Shown: piece after piece, positions 35,134 to 44,417 of the stretch
Numbering within the stretch: the first letter of the stretch is position 1
Layout of the letters: every line of letters starts with the position of its first letter
DNA from: Mammaliicoccus lentus
Lineage (GTDB): Bacteria; Bacillota; Bacilli; Staphylococcales; Staphylococcaceae
Direction: 5' to 3'
Assembly: GCF_002902755.1 (NCBI RefSeq)
Contig: NZ_PPRS01000005.1
Span: 1 to 64,000, forward strand
Length of the DNA stretch: 64,000 nucleotides
Made by a program: the position numbers and the translations under genes
Notes under the pieces: generated by a model
The model's database searches: none
The model's input: the letters and a program-made list of their open reading frames with translations, nothing else
What the model was told of the DNA's origin: nothing

Positions 35134-35391
35134 TTAATTAGAATATACATTAAGGTATACATTCTGAATAATTATTGATAAATGACCTAAAGCAACAAGT
35201 GCACTTAAAATTGCTAAAGTTAGTGTGGATTTATTAGCATTTTCAAGGATGAATACTATGCTCAATAAAAAGCTGAATGCAACAAGTATAACACGGTAAC
35301 TTAAAAAATTGATTTCAATATCAACGTTTAAACTTGTAACAATCATGATAGTATTGAGTATAATGAACAACACAAGTAATAATTGTCTCAT
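35134..35391 (-). CDS. Small membrane protein of unknown function
   Basis: An 85-aa protein that I do not recognise. It has three hydrophobic segments, roughly residues 3-20, 32-50 and 56-77, joined by short loops, with a polar end (YLNVYSN). The ribosome site is weak (AGGA before ATG 35391). It stands alone between the pump terminator and the femX promoter region. It is kept because of the uniform membrane-protein composition and because the other frames are closed; no function is proposed. Confidence 0.6.
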   Translation of the reverse strand: MRQLLLVLFIILNTIMIVTSLNVDIEINFLSYRVILVAFSFLLSIVFILENANKSTLTLAILSALVALGHLSIIIQNVYLNVYSN

Positions 35392-35514
35392 TTATTTCAA
35401 TCCTAACTTTATGGTTTTGTTTATTAAGTATAACAAATGTAAGGCTAATACGTGAAATTAATGAACGTTTCATTGTATAATTAAGAAACGAATTGATAAA
35501 AAGGAGATTTATAA

Positions 35515-36771
35515 ATGGCGATTAAAAAAATGAATATCACTCATGAGCAACATGATGAATTTGTAAAGCAACATCCTAATGGTGATATGTTGCAACTTAC
35601 AAAGTGGGCAGAATCCAAAAAGCTTACAGGTTGGTATTCTCGTCGTATTGCTGTAGGTGACGGTGAAACACTTACTGGTGTAGCGCAAATGTTATTTAAA
35701 AAAGTACCAAAATTACCTTACACATTGTGTTACATATCAAGAGGTTTTGTAGTAGATTACAAAGATGAAAAATCTGTAAAAATGCTTTTGGAACTCTCGA
35801 AAGAATTAGCTAGAAATGAAAAAAGTTATGCGATTAAAATTGACCCTGATATTGAAGTAGAAGAGTCAGAAGGTGTATTAGAATTTTTAACTTCTTTAGG
35901 ATTCAAACATAAAGGTTTTGAAGATGGTTTAAGTAAATCATATATTCAACCACGAATGACGATGATTACTAAAGTAGATCAATCTGAAGAAGATTTAATG
36001 CAAAGCTTTGATAAGCGTAATCGTTCACGTGTGAGAAACTCGTTAAAACGAGGAACTGATTTAATTATAGGAAATAGAGACGATTTAAAAATCTTTGCGC
36101 AAATCATGGAAGAAACTGGCGAACGTGATAATTTCTTAACTAGAGATTTGTCATACTTTGAAAACATCTATGACCATTTACATCCAGATGGAGATTGTGA
36201 GTTATTCTTAGTCAAAGTTGTTCCAGATAAAGTTCTTAAAGATTTATTTAAAGAACGTGACGCTTTATTAGAAGAAAAAGAAAAACTAGAAAATAAACGT
36301 CAAAATAAGAAAGTTGTAAACCAACTAAAAGATGCAGAAGAAAAGCTAGGAAATTATGAAAAACGCATTCAAGAAATGGAAGAACTTAAAGAGAAAAAAC
36401 CAGATGGCGTTTATTTATCAGGTGGTATTCTTATATTTAGTGGTAAAAAATCATATTATTTATATGGTGCTTCTTCAAACGAGTATCGTGAATTTTTACC
36501 GAACCATCGTATGATTATCGAAATGATGCGTTTTGCTAAAGAAAAAGGTGCAACTAAGTTTGACTTTGGTGGCACTGACAATAACCCAGACCAAGATCAT
36601 GAACATTATGGTTTATGGGCATTTAAACGTGTTTGGGGAACATACTTAAGCGAAAAAATTGGTGAATTTGATTATGTATTAAATAAACCAATTTATACAG
36701 CAATAGAAAAGGTTAAACCGGCTGTTACAACTTATAAGAGAAAAATAGAGAAAAAAATAAAGAGAAATTAA
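35515..36771 (+). CDS. femX: Lipid II:glycine glycyltransferase FemX (FmhB)
   Basis: FemX adds the first glycine of the pentaglycine bridge to lipid II, using glycyl-tRNA, at the inner face of the membrane, and is essential in S. aureus. The 418-aa protein resembles S. aureus FmhB throughout: the start HDEFVKQHPNGDMLQLTKWAESKKLTGWY, the RRNRSRV-like RNRSRVRNSLKRGT, and YGLWAFKRVWGTYLSEKIGEFDYVLN. Between its two GNAT-like domains lies the seryl-tRNA-synthetase-like coiled-coil arm at about 240-300. GGAG lies before ATG 35515. Confidence 0.95.
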   Translation: MAIKKMNITHEQHDEFVKQHPNGDMLQLTKWAESKKLTGWYSRRIAVGDGETLTGVAQMLFKKVPKLPYTLCYISRGFVVDYKDEKSVKMLLELSKELARNEKSYAIKIDPDIEVEESEGVLEFLTSLGFKHKGFEDGLSKSYIQPRMTMITKVDQSEEDLMQSFDKRNRSRVRNSLKRGTDLIIGNRDDLKIFAQIMEETGERDNFLTRDLSYFENIYDHLHPDGDCELFLVKVVPDKVLKDLFKERDALLEEKEKLENKRQNKKVVNQLKDAEEKLGNYEKRIQEMEELKEKKPDGVYLSGGILIFSGKKSYYLYGASSNEYREFLPNHRMIIEMMRFAKEKGATKFDFGGTDNNPDQDHEHYGLWAFKRVWGTYLSEKIGEFDYVLNKPIYTAIEKVKPAVTTYKRKIEKKIKRN

Positions 36772-36776
36772 GATTA

Positions 36777-36814
36777 ATAAAGCACTAAAAATTAAAAATT
36801 TTTAGTGCTTTATT
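36777..36814 (+). terminator. Terminator after femX
   Basis: A near-perfect palindrome with AAAGCACTAAAAATT on the left and AATTTTTAGTGCTTT on the right lies just after the femX stop and ends in TTTATT. Confidence 0.75.
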
Positions 36815-36887
36815 CTCTGTTAGTTGTATGAATAGTGACCGTTATATTATAGAATGAGTTAAGAAAAGATAAATAGGGGGAAAACGA

Positions 36888-39800
36888 GTGGTTCAAAAAA
36901 TGATAAAGTTCTCACTCAATAATAAATTTGCCATTTTGTTAATGACAATTATTATATTATTGGGTGGCGTATATTCAGCTTTTAAAATGAAACTTGAGTT
37001 ATTACCGGATGTAACAACACCCGTTATTACAGTCACAACGCCATATCCTGGTGCTACACCCGAAAGTGTACTTGATAATGTAACAGAACCTGTAGAAAAA
37101 CAAGTACAAAACTTAGAAGGTGTAGAAAATGTAACGAGTCAATCGTTAGAAAATGCATCTGCCATCACATTAGAATATACATACCAAACAGACATGGATG
37201 AAGCAGAAACAGAATTAAGAAAGAAATTAGAGGAACTTGATTTACCTGAAGGCGTTCAAGACCCAGACATGAGTAGAATGTCTATGTACTCATTCCCTGT
37301 AGTCAGTTATTCAATTTCTGATAAAAATGATAATTTAGAAAAAGTTACAAAACAAATGGAATCAGATTTAATTCCTAAGCTTGAAAAAGTTGATGGAGTT
37401 GAAAGTGTGTCTTTATCAGGACAAACATTGGAAGAAGTTAACTTAGAATTTAATCAAAATGAACTTACTAAACGAGGTTTGTCAGAAGATGAAGTTCTTC
37501 AATATATCGATGGTGCTACAAAAGAATCGCCATTAGGGTTATATACTTTCGGAGATGACTTGAAATCTATAGTAGTCGATGGTCGTTTCACATCAATTAA
37601 AGCATTAAGAGATTTAGAAATTCCAATGACTGGCGGCGCTTCGAGTGGTGGAGACCAGCAAGCTAGTCAAGGAGGCGCTAGTCAAGCAGAACAGGCAAGT
37701 CAAGCACAGCAAGCAGGGCAAGGCGATGAAGAAAGTTCTGAAGCATCGCAAAGTATTCCAACAGTAAAACTGTCAGACATTGCTGATGTTAAAAAAGAAA
37801 AGAAACGAGATTCAATTTCAAAAACTAACGGCAAAAATGCCCTTGCGTTACAAGTTACAAAAGCTACGGATGCCAATTTAGTGGATGTAGTAGATAATGT
37901 AGATAAAGAAGTTGAAGCTTATAAGAAAGATCATAAAAATATTGAATCAGTACAATTAATGGAAACAGCTTCAACTATTAAAGACTCTGTATCTACAATG
38001 GTTGAAAAAGCGTTGATAGGTTCAATTGTAGCCGTAATCATCATACTCTTCTTCTTAAGAGACTTGAAATCAACAATTATAGCAATGGTATCAATACCAA
38101 TGTCATTACTAATGGCCTTAATAGGGTTAAAGGCGTTAGATGTTTCACTTAATATTTTAACATTAGGTGCCTTAACAGTAGCGATAGGTCGTGTAATTGA
38201 CGATTCGATTGTCGTTATAGAGAATATTTATCGACGGATGACGGATAGCGCTGAAAAGTTAACTGGTGGAAAATTAATCACGAGTGCAACTAAAGAAATG
38301 TTTATTCCAATTATGTCATCTACTATCGTTACAATTGTAGTATTCTTACCATTAGCATTTGTAACTGGTCAAATCGGTGAGATGTTTAGACCATTTGCTT
38401 TAGCAGTAGCATTTAGTTTACTTGCTTCATTACTAATCGCGTTAACGATAGTACCAGTGTTATCACACATATTCTTTAAAAATGGTATTAAAAAACGCAA
38501 AAAAGAAAAAGGCAATTGGTTAGCTGGTAAATATAAAAATGTATTAAAATGGAACTTAAATCATAAGTGGCTTGTTATATTACTAAGTCTTATACTTGTC
38601 GTAGCGAGTATCGTTTTAGTATTTACTCCGTATATTGGGAAATCATTTATAGATACTGGTGAAGACAAGATGTTAGCACTAACTTATAAACCTTCACCTG
38701 GTGAAAAAGAAGAACAAGTTGTTAAAAATGGTGAGCAGGCAGAAAAATATTTATCAAAAGATAAAAATGTAGACTTTGTTCAATATAGCGTCGGTGGAGA
38801 AAATCCATTCAATCCGTCAGCTCAAAATGATATGGCTTTAATGGTGAAATATGATAAAGATACTCCAAATTGGGACAATGTTGGTAAAAAAGTAATGGAT
38901 CACATTGGAACATTTGATCATAAAGGAGAATGGAAACAACAAGACTTTTCTACAGGCGGTACAGCAAACGAAGTATCTGTTAAAGTTTCTGGACCATCAA
39001 CTGAAGCAATAGAAGATACAGTTAAAAGTGTAGAAAAAGAAATTGCTAAAGTAAGTGGAGTTGAAAACGTAAGTTCAAACCTTTCTGAATCATATGAACA
39101 GTATGATATTGAAGTAGACCAAAATAAAGCAACGAAACTCGGCTTATCAGCTGGTCAAATTGCAATGACACTTAATCAAACAACACAAGATAAAGTCGTT
39201 ACAAAATTAAATGACGATGGTAAATCTATAGATGTGAAATTGACTAAGGATGAAAAAACAGACTGGTCAGAAGACAAATTAAAAAATACAAAATTAACGA
39301 CACCATTAGGTAAAGACATTAAATTGAGTGAGATAGCATCACTTAAGAAAACAACTTCACCTGATACAATTACGAGAGAAAATGATAAAATATCCGTTTC
39401 AGTAGATGCAAAAATTACTGCAGACGATGTTGCCAAAGTAACATCTGATGTTAATCAAAAAGTATCTAAATTGGATAAACCTAATGATGTAGATGTAAAC
39501 GTAGGTGGTACCAATGATGATATTAATGAAGCAATAGAACAATTAGTGTTGGCAATGGCAGCTGCGATATTAATCGTTTACTTAGTTATTGTCTTAACAT
39601 TTAAAGGTGGATTAGCACCATTTGCGATACTATTCTCATTACCAGTATCTATTATTGGTGTAGTAGCTGGATTGTTAATTACGCAAGAAACAATTTCAGT
39701 TCCAAGTATGATTGGTATGTTAATGCTTATTGGTATCGTTGTAACCAATGCGATTGTATTAATAGATAGAGTTATTAATATGGAACAAAGCGGTATGTCA

Positions 39801-40061
39801 ACACGAGAAGCTTTAATTGAAGCAGCAGGAACACGTTTACGTCCGATATTAATGACAGCCATTGCTACAATTGGTGCTTTAGTACCGTTGTTATTCGGTG
39901 GTGGAAGTTCTGTACTGATATCTAAAGCATTAGCTATAACTGTTATAGGTGGACTTGTTTCATCTACGATATTAACATTATTAGTTGTACCAATTTCATA
40001 TGAAATCATTATGAAATTTAAAAAGAAAATATTTAAAAACCCAAGTGAAAGGGTAGAATAA
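36888..40061 (+). CDS. RND family efflux transporter (AcrB-like)
   Basis: A 1057-aa membrane pump of the resistance-nodulation-division superfamily. It has a first helix near 12-30, two large external domains, and helix groups at about 365-545 and 880-1045. The first group contains the proton-relay aspartates in VAIGRVIDDSIVVIENIYRR. The Gram-negative partners (membrane fusion protein, outer channel) have no counterparts here. Residues about 247-290 are a low-complexity G/S/A/Q-rich insert (GGASSGGDQQASQGGA). The GTG start lies behind AGGGGG. In S. aureus a similar gene also follows femX. The substrate is not known from sequence. Confidence 0.85.
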   Translation: MVQKMIKFSLNNKFAILLMTIIILLGGVYSAFKMKLELLPDVTTPVITVTTPYPGATPESVLDNVTEPVEKQVQNLEGVENVTSQSLENASAITLEYTYQTDMDEAETELRKKLEELDLPEGVQDPDMSRMSMYSFPVVSYSISDKNDNLEKVTKQMESDLIPKLEKVDGVESVSLSGQTLEEVNLEFNQNELTKRGLSEDEVLQYIDGATKESPLGLYTFGDDLKSIVVDGRFTSIKALRDLEIPMTGGASSGGDQQASQGGASQAEQASQAQQAGQGDEESSEASQSIPTVKLSDIADVKKEKKRDSISKTNGKNALALQVTKATDANLVDVVDNVDKEVEAYKKDHKNIESVQLMETASTIKDSVSTMVEKALIGSIVAVIIILFFLRDLKSTIIAMVSIPMSLLMALIGLKALDVSLNILTLGALTVAIGRVIDDSIVVIENIYRRMTDSAEKLTGGKLITSATKEMFIPIMSSTIVTIVVFLPLAFVTGQIGEMFRPFALAVAFSLLASLLIALTIVPVLSHIFFKNGIKKRKKEKGNWLAGKYKNVLKWNLNHKWLVILLSLILVVASIVLVFTPYIGKSFIDTGEDKMLALTYKPSPGEKEEQVVKNGEQAEKYLSKDKNVDFVQYSVGGENPFNPSAQNDMALMVKYDKDTPNWDNVGKKVMDHIGTFDHKGEWKQQDFSTGGTANEVSVKVSGPSTEAIEDTVKSVEKEIAKVSGVENVSSNLSESYEQYDIEVDQNKATKLGLSAGQIAMTLNQTTQDKVVTKLNDDGKSIDVKLTKDEKTDWSEDKLKNTKLTTPLGKDIKLSEIASLKKTTSPDTITRENDKISVSVDAKITADDVAKVTSDVNQKVSKLDKPNDVDVNVGGTNDDINEAIEQLVLAMAAAILIVYLVIVLTFKGGLAPFAILFSLPVSIIGVVAGLLITQETISVPSMIGMLMLIGIVVTNAIVLIDRVINMEQSGMSTREALIEAAGTRLRPILMTAIATIGALVPLLFGGGSSVLISKALAITVIGGLVSSTILTLLVVPISYEIIMKFKKKIFKNPSERVE

Positions 40062-40086
40062 ATATTTTATATAGTCATTAGAAATT

Positions 40087-40130
40087 AATCAGAGGTAATT
40101 CTTATTATTAAGAGTTTTCCTCTGATTTTT
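40087..40130 (+). terminator. Intrinsic terminator after the RND pump
   Basis: AATCAGAGG (40087-40095) pairs with CCTCTGATT (40119-40127), followed by Ts. Confidence 0.8.
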
Positions 40131-40256
40131 TAATTTTTAAATAAAATGATATAATTCTTAGTAAATTAATCAGCTAAAGCTTGTGTGATATATATACTCT
40201 GATAGAATATATTCATATAGTATTTATTCGAATTTATTTGATAAGGAGTCGTTATA

Positions 40257-41414
40257 ATGGGAACATCTCGATTATTGTCTCAAATACCTGATAGTTATTT
40301 TGGTAAGACGATGGGGCGCAAAGTTGAACACGGACCGTTACCACTTGTTAACATGGCAGTAGGTATTCCAGATGGGGAAACACCTAAAGTGATCGTTGAC
40401 GAATTTATTAATGCGATTCAAAAACCGGAAAATCAAAAATATGGAGCTTTTCACGGGAAATCGACATTTAAACAAGCAATAGTAGATTTTTATAAGAGGC
40501 ATTACGATGTTGAATTAGATCCAGAAGATGAAGTGTGTATATTATACGGTACTAAAAATGGTTTAGTCTCATTACCAACTTGCGTAGTAGAACCTGATGA
40601 AAATGTCCTATTACCCGATCCAGGATATACAGACTATTTAGCTGGTGTTTTATTAGCGAGAGCCAATCCTTATCCGCTGGAGTTAAAGCCTGAACATCAT
40701 TACTTACCTAAATGGGATGAAGTAAATCAGGACATTTTAAAAAATACAACATTAATTTATTTAACTTATCCAAATAATCCCACTGGTTCAGTAGCTACAA
40801 CTTCATTCTTTGATGAAACAATTCAAAGGTTTAAAGACACGTCCACTCAAATTGTGCATGATTTTGCTTATAGTGCTTTTGGATTTGATGAAAAGAATCC
40901 GAGCATTTTGCAATCTAAAGATGCTAAAGAAACTGCAATTGAAATATATTCACTATCTAAAGGTTTTAATATGTCTGGTTATAGAGTAGGTTTTGCAGTG
41001 GGGAATAAAGAGATGATAGCAGCGCTAAAAAAATATCAAACTCACACACATGCTGGTATGTTTGGTGCATTACAAGATGCAAGCACATTGGCATTAAATG
41101 AATGTGATGACTTTTTAAATGAACAAAACGAAATATTTAAAGAAAGAAGAACAAAGTTTGAAGCTGCTTTAAATGAAGTGAATATACCATTTGAGCCGAT
41201 GAAAGGTGGTATATTTTTATGGTTAAAAGTTCCACCGAAGTTTGATGGTGAATCTTTTGTAGAATATTTACTTAAAGAACAATCGATTTTAGTAGCACCT
41301 GGCATTCCATTTGGAGAAAATGGTAAATATCATGTAAGAATATCATTAGCCTTGGATGATGAACAATTATATGAAGGTGCGAAAAGATTACAAAGCTTAG
41401 CGGATTTATATTAA
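40257..41414 (+). CDS. PLP-dependent class I/II aminotransferase
   Basis: A 385-aa fold-type I enzyme. The pyridoxal-phosphate lysine lies in EIYSLSKGFNMSGYRVGFAVGN, and the cofactor-binding YLTYPNNPTGSVA and substrate-carboxylate arginine near VRISLALDD are visible. AAGGAG lies before ATG 40257. It resembles LL-diaminopimelate and aspartate aminotransferase-like proteins, but the amino acid substrate cannot be assigned. It is monocistronic with a terminator shared with the next, convergent gene. Confidence 0.83.
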   Translation: MGTSRLLSQIPDSYFGKTMGRKVEHGPLPLVNMAVGIPDGETPKVIVDEFINAIQKPENQKYGAFHGKSTFKQAIVDFYKRHYDVELDPEDEVCILYGTKNGLVSLPTCVVEPDENVLLPDPGYTDYLAGVLLARANPYPLELKPEHHYLPKWDEVNQDILKNTTLIYLTYPNNPTGSVATTSFFDETIQRFKDTSTQIVHDFAYSAFGFDEKNPSILQSKDAKETAIEIYSLSKGFNMSGYRVGFAVGNKEMIAALKKYQTHTHAGMFGALQDASTLALNECDDFLNEQNEIFKERRTKFEAALNEVNIPFEPMKGGIFLWLKVPPKFDGESFVEYLLKEQSILVAPGIPFGENGKYHVRISLALDDEQLYEGAKRLQSLADLY

Positions 41415-41418
41415 TAAA

Positions 41419-41456
41419 AAAGAGTCCAGAACAATTATTTATGGCCCGGACTCTTT
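41419..41456. terminator. Bidirectional terminator
   Basis: AAAGAGTCC (41419-41427) pairs with GGACTCTTT (41448-41456). It has the same gaaca..ggccc-type core as other terminators in the window. Confidence 0.8.
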
Positions 41457-41465
41457 CGACATTAA

Positions 41466-41786
41466 TTAAAAAATAATAAATATTAAAATAACATAAATAA
41501 TGAGAATGAAAATTGTCATTAAATTAAGTAATTGAATACCTTTTTTATCTTTCACACGATATTTAAATGCTGTAATTTCTATATTTAAAACTAAGCATAG
41601 CAATACAGCTAGTAACCACCAGTATTGAAGTGGAAAAGTAAATATCATACTTCCTAAAAAGACTAATAACATAAGTCCCATGATAAAACGTAAAGCTTGA
41701 GTTAACATCGTATGAAGTTGATAAATACTTAAATAGCTTATGATAAGATAAATAAGTGTGAATAATAAAAGAATTAAAATTAACAT
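41466..41786 (-). CDS. Small hydrophobic membrane protein of unknown function
   Basis: A 106-aa protein that I do not recognise. Nearly the whole length is hydrophobic, with about four membrane segments (1-19, 33-52, 56-72, 85-106) and a short basic loop (KYRVKDKKG). AAAGGAAG stands before ATG 41786. It lies 15 bases downstream of the 55-aa coiled-coil gene on the same strand, so the two form a likely operon. The pair suggests a membrane protein with a small soluble partner; no function is known to me. Confidence 0.65.
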   Translation of the reverse strand: MLILILLLFTLIYLIISYLSIYQLHTMLTQALRFIMGLMLLVFLGSMIFTFPLQYWWLLAVLLCLVLNIEITAFKYRVKDKKGIQLLNLMTIFILIIYVILIFIIF

Positions 41787-41801
41787 GGTTGCTTCCTTTC
41801 G

Positions 41802-41969
41802 TTAATCTTGATTTAATTGAGCACGTACTTTACTAATTTCATCCTCAATTTGTTCGAGTTGCTTTTCTAACATTTGAGTTGCTTGACCTGTAGATTCTCG
41901 CTTTTCTAAATCATTTTGAATACGAATATAATCATATTTAAGTTCAGACAATTGTTGGTTTAAATCCAT
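41802..41969 (-). CDS. 55-aa coiled-coil protein (SE1561-like)
   Basis: A gene too short for usual cut-offs: ATG 41969 to TAA 41802, preceded by GGAGTG at proper spacing. The protein (MDLNQQLSELKYDYIRIQND ...) is rich in E, Q and L in a heptad-like pattern and should form one helix, probably a coiled coil. It resembles the small staphylococcal SE1561 family, whose role is unknown. It is the first gene of a two-gene unit with the hydrophobic protein downstream. Confidence 0.75.
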   Translation of the reverse strand: MDLNQQLSELKYDYIRIQNDLEKRESTGQATQMLEKQLEQIEDEISKVRAQLNQD

Positions 41970-42019
41970 AATTGAAACACTCCTTTATATTATTGAATGA
42001 ATTAAAGTTGGTGACAAAG

Positions 42020-42502
42020 ATGAAAAAATTAAAAACGAATGCTATGCGTATACTTGATCAACACAATATATTTTATCATATCCACGAATTTAAAATAGGG
42101 AAAGAACATATTGAAGGGGATCAAGTTGCAAAACTTATACAAAAACCAGTAGAGCAAGTGTATAAAACATTAGTTCTAATGAATGATAAAAATGAGCATT
42201 ATATTTTTGTAATACCAGTAGTTGAACATTTAGATATTAAGAAAGCAAGTAAGTCTGTTGGACAGAAAAAGCTTGAATTACTACCACTTGATCAACTTAC
42301 AAAAGTAACAGGGTATGTAAGAGGCGGTTGTTCTCCAATTGGTATGAAAAAATCTTTCAAAACAATTATTGATGACAGTGCTCAGTCTTTATCAAGTTTT
42401 ATTATAAGTGCTGGTAAGAGAGGGTATCAAGTTGAAATAGACCCAAATGACTTAGCAAGTATAATTGATATTGAGTTTCATGATATATTAAAACATAACT
42501 AA
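42020..42502 (+). CDS. ybaK: YbaK/EbsC family Cys-tRNA(Pro) deacylase
   Basis: YbaK removes cysteine wrongly attached to proline tRNA. The 160-aa single-domain protein has the family features TLVLMNDKNEHYIFVIPV, the catalytic lysine region LDIKKASKSVGQKK and the GYVRGGCSPIGMKKSFKTIID loop. The frame is open from 41972, but GGTG before ATG 42020 and the start MKKLKTNAMRILDQ fit better. It is divergent from the small coiled-coil gene. Confidence 0.88.
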   Translation: MKKLKTNAMRILDQHNIFYHIHEFKIGKEHIEGDQVAKLIQKPVEQVYKTLVLMNDKNEHYIFVIPVVEHLDIKKASKSVGQKKLELLPLDQLTKVTGYVRGGCSPIGMKKSFKTIIDDSAQSLSSFIISAGKRGYQVEIDPNDLASIIDIEFHDILKHN

Positions 42503-42605
42503 ATTAATTTTAGTATAATTAAAAAGAATTTCAAACAAAAAGTGTGCATAAAAATTAAACAATGTTAACATATAAAAATGTGAGTTTTACGAGAGAAGTG
42601 ATAAA

Positions 42606-43517
42606 ATGACTGAAAATTTCATAATGATAATCTTATTGATTACATTAGGGTACATACTTAAAAAGTTGAAATTCTTTAAAGCTTCAGATGGTAATGTATT
42701 AGCTACACTAGTACTAAACGTAACTTTACCATCATTAGTTATCGTCAATTTGAACGGTTCAGACTTGGACTTATCTTTAGGTTGGCTACCTACATTAATG
42801 ATTTTATACGGTGTTTTAGCTAAATTACTTATTATATGGTTATTCAAGAAAAAATATAATAATCAAATAAGAGGTACAGTAGGGATGATGGCCGCTTCTG
42901 TAAATATCGGCTTATTTGCTTATCCGTTGGTGGCACAAATATGGCCTAAAACAGGGTTATTATATTTTGGTATGCTAGATATCGGTACGGCGATTATTAT
43001 GTTTGGAGTAACTTATTTTGTAGGCAGTTACTTTAATGATGGTGGAGACCAATTTGATTTCAAACAAATGGGCGTAAAATTATTAAAAACTGTGCCTCTA
43101 ATGACTTATATTATTATGTTCATTTTAAACATATTAAACATACAAATACCAGGAAAAGCGATAAACTTCTTTGAAATTATATCCAACGCTAATATGCCAT
43201 TGTCTATGATATTATTAGGCTTATTTCTTAACTTCAAAATTGAAAAGGCATATTTACCAATCGTTGTTAAATATTTATTATTCCATTATGGGTTCGGTCT
43301 ATTAATGGGACTACTTGTCCATTTCTTCTTACCAGTTTCTGATCCAATGATTAAAACAACATTATTAATTGGCTGGTTGTTGCCGATAGGTGTATCAGTG
43401 CTTTCATACGCTATTACTTTCAAATATAAAACGTTGCCTATTGTCGGTATGGCCACTAATCTAAGTATTATTATTTCAATTGTGATTTTATATATGTATC
43501 AGTTATTATTTGTATAG
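42606..43517 (+). CDS. AEC (auxin efflux carrier) family transporter
   Basis: A 303-aa membrane protein with about ten hydrophobic helices. The start ILLITLGYILKKLKFFKASDGNVLATLVLNVTLPSLV, with its central asparagine and proline, and the second-half ISNANMPLSMILLGL show the inverted-repeat AEC fold. Bacterial members often export or exchange organic acids such as malate. AGAGAAGTG precedes ATG 42606. It is monocistronic; the substrate is not determined. Confidence 0.82.
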   Translation: MTENFIMIILLITLGYILKKLKFFKASDGNVLATLVLNVTLPSLVIVNLNGSDLDLSLGWLPTLMILYGVLAKLLIIWLFKKKYNNQIRGTVGMMAASVNIGLFAYPLVAQIWPKTGLLYFGMLDIGTAIIMFGVTYFVGSYFNDGGDQFDFKQMGVKLLKTVPLMTYIIMFILNILNIQIPGKAINFFEIISNANMPLSMILLGLFLNFKIEKAYLPIVVKYLLFHYGFGLLMGLLVHFFLPVSDPMIKTTLLIGWLLPIGVSVLSYAITFKYKTLPIVGMATNLSIIISIVILYMYQLLFV

Positions 43518-43554
43518 AAAAAGCGTATGAGACATAAATAATTCAAGAAAAAAA

Positions 43555-43596
43555 TGCTCCTAATTCGTTAATTAAAAATCTAACGAGTTAGGAGCA
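43555..43596. terminator. Bidirectional terminator (AEC carrier / gdh)
   Basis: A 16-base stem, 43555-43570 (TGCTCCTAATTCGTTA) with 43581-43596, has one G-T wobble and lies between convergent genes. The preceding 'tgagacataaata' resembles the staphylococcal repeat family. Confidence 0.8.
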
Positions 43597-43604
43597 TTTA
43601 TATA

Positions 43605-44390
43605 TTAACCTTTACCACCCATAAATGCTGGGTAGTTAGTCATTCCGCCATCTACATAAATAGTTGTACCGTGTACATAGCTTGCTTGTTCAGATGCTAA
43701 GAATGCATTAATGTTGGCTACTTGATATGCTTCACCAATTTCATTTAATGGTATCATTTCTAATGTTTCATCTCTTGTAGTGGGATCCGAAAATTTTTCA
43801 CGTGTATGTTCTGTAACAATAGCACCTGGTGAAACGTTATTAATTCTAATACCGTATTTACCGTATTCCATTGACATTGTTTCCATCATTAATTTTAAAC
43901 CGCCTTTACTTGCAGCGTAGTTAACGTAGTTTGGCCATGGAATTTTATCATGAACACTTGCTGTGTTAATAATTTGTCCTTTAATATCATGTTCTAAATA
44001 ATATTTGACCGCTTCTCTACTACCTAAGAAAGCACCAGTTAAGTTGATATCTATTACTTTAGACCATTCTTCTGTACTCATTTCGTGTGTTGGTATAGGC
44101 TTTTCAAAACCAGCATTATTAATCATAACATCTATTCGGCCAAATTCTTCGTGAGCTTTTTGTATTAAGTTTTTAATATCTTCTTCTTTAGATACATCAC
44201 CTTGAACAGCAATTGCTTTGCTGCCTGAATCTTGAATAGTTTTTACAACTTCTTCTGCTTCTTCTGAATTGTTAAGATAGTTAACAACGACATTAGCGCC
44301 TTCTTTTCCAAAACGTTCTGAAGTTGCTTTACCTATACCGCTATTACCTCCTGTAATGATAACGACTTTATCTTTTAAATCATTATACAT
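43605..44390 (-). CDS. gdh: Glucose 1-dehydrogenase (SDR family)
   Basis: A 261-aa classical short-chain dehydrogenase that probably oxidizes glucose to gluconolactone with NAD(P). TGGNSGIG (13-20) binds the cofactor, NNAG lies in the central sheet, and the catalytic set is Ser in NTASVHDKIPWP, then Tyr-x3-Lys in YAASKGG. The open frame reaches GTG 44399, but AGGAG overlaps that codon; ATG 44390 gives MYNDLKDKVVIITGG and proper spacing. It is the second gene after glcU, 27 bases away, as in Bacillus glcU-gdh, which supports glucose as substrate. Confidence 0.87.
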   Translation of the reverse strand: MYNDLKDKVVIITGGNSGIGKATSERFGKEGANVVVNYLNNSEEAEEVVKTIQDSGSKAIAVQGDVSKEEDIKNLIQKAHEEFGRIDVMINNAGFEKPIPTHEMSTEEWSKVIDINLTGAFLGSREAVKYYLEHDIKGQIINTASVHDKIPWPNYVNYAASKGGLKLMMETMSMEYGKYGIRINNVSPGAIVTEHTREKFSDPTTRDETLEMIPLNEIGEAYQVANINAFLASEQASYVHGTTIYVDGGMTNYPAFMGGKG

Positions 44391-44417
44391 ATTAAACACT
44401 CCTTCTCTTTAATTTAA

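Noticed and set aside
39578..40009. 143-codon minus-strand frame inside the RND gene
   Set aside because: Antisense shadow of hydrophobic helices; no start signal.
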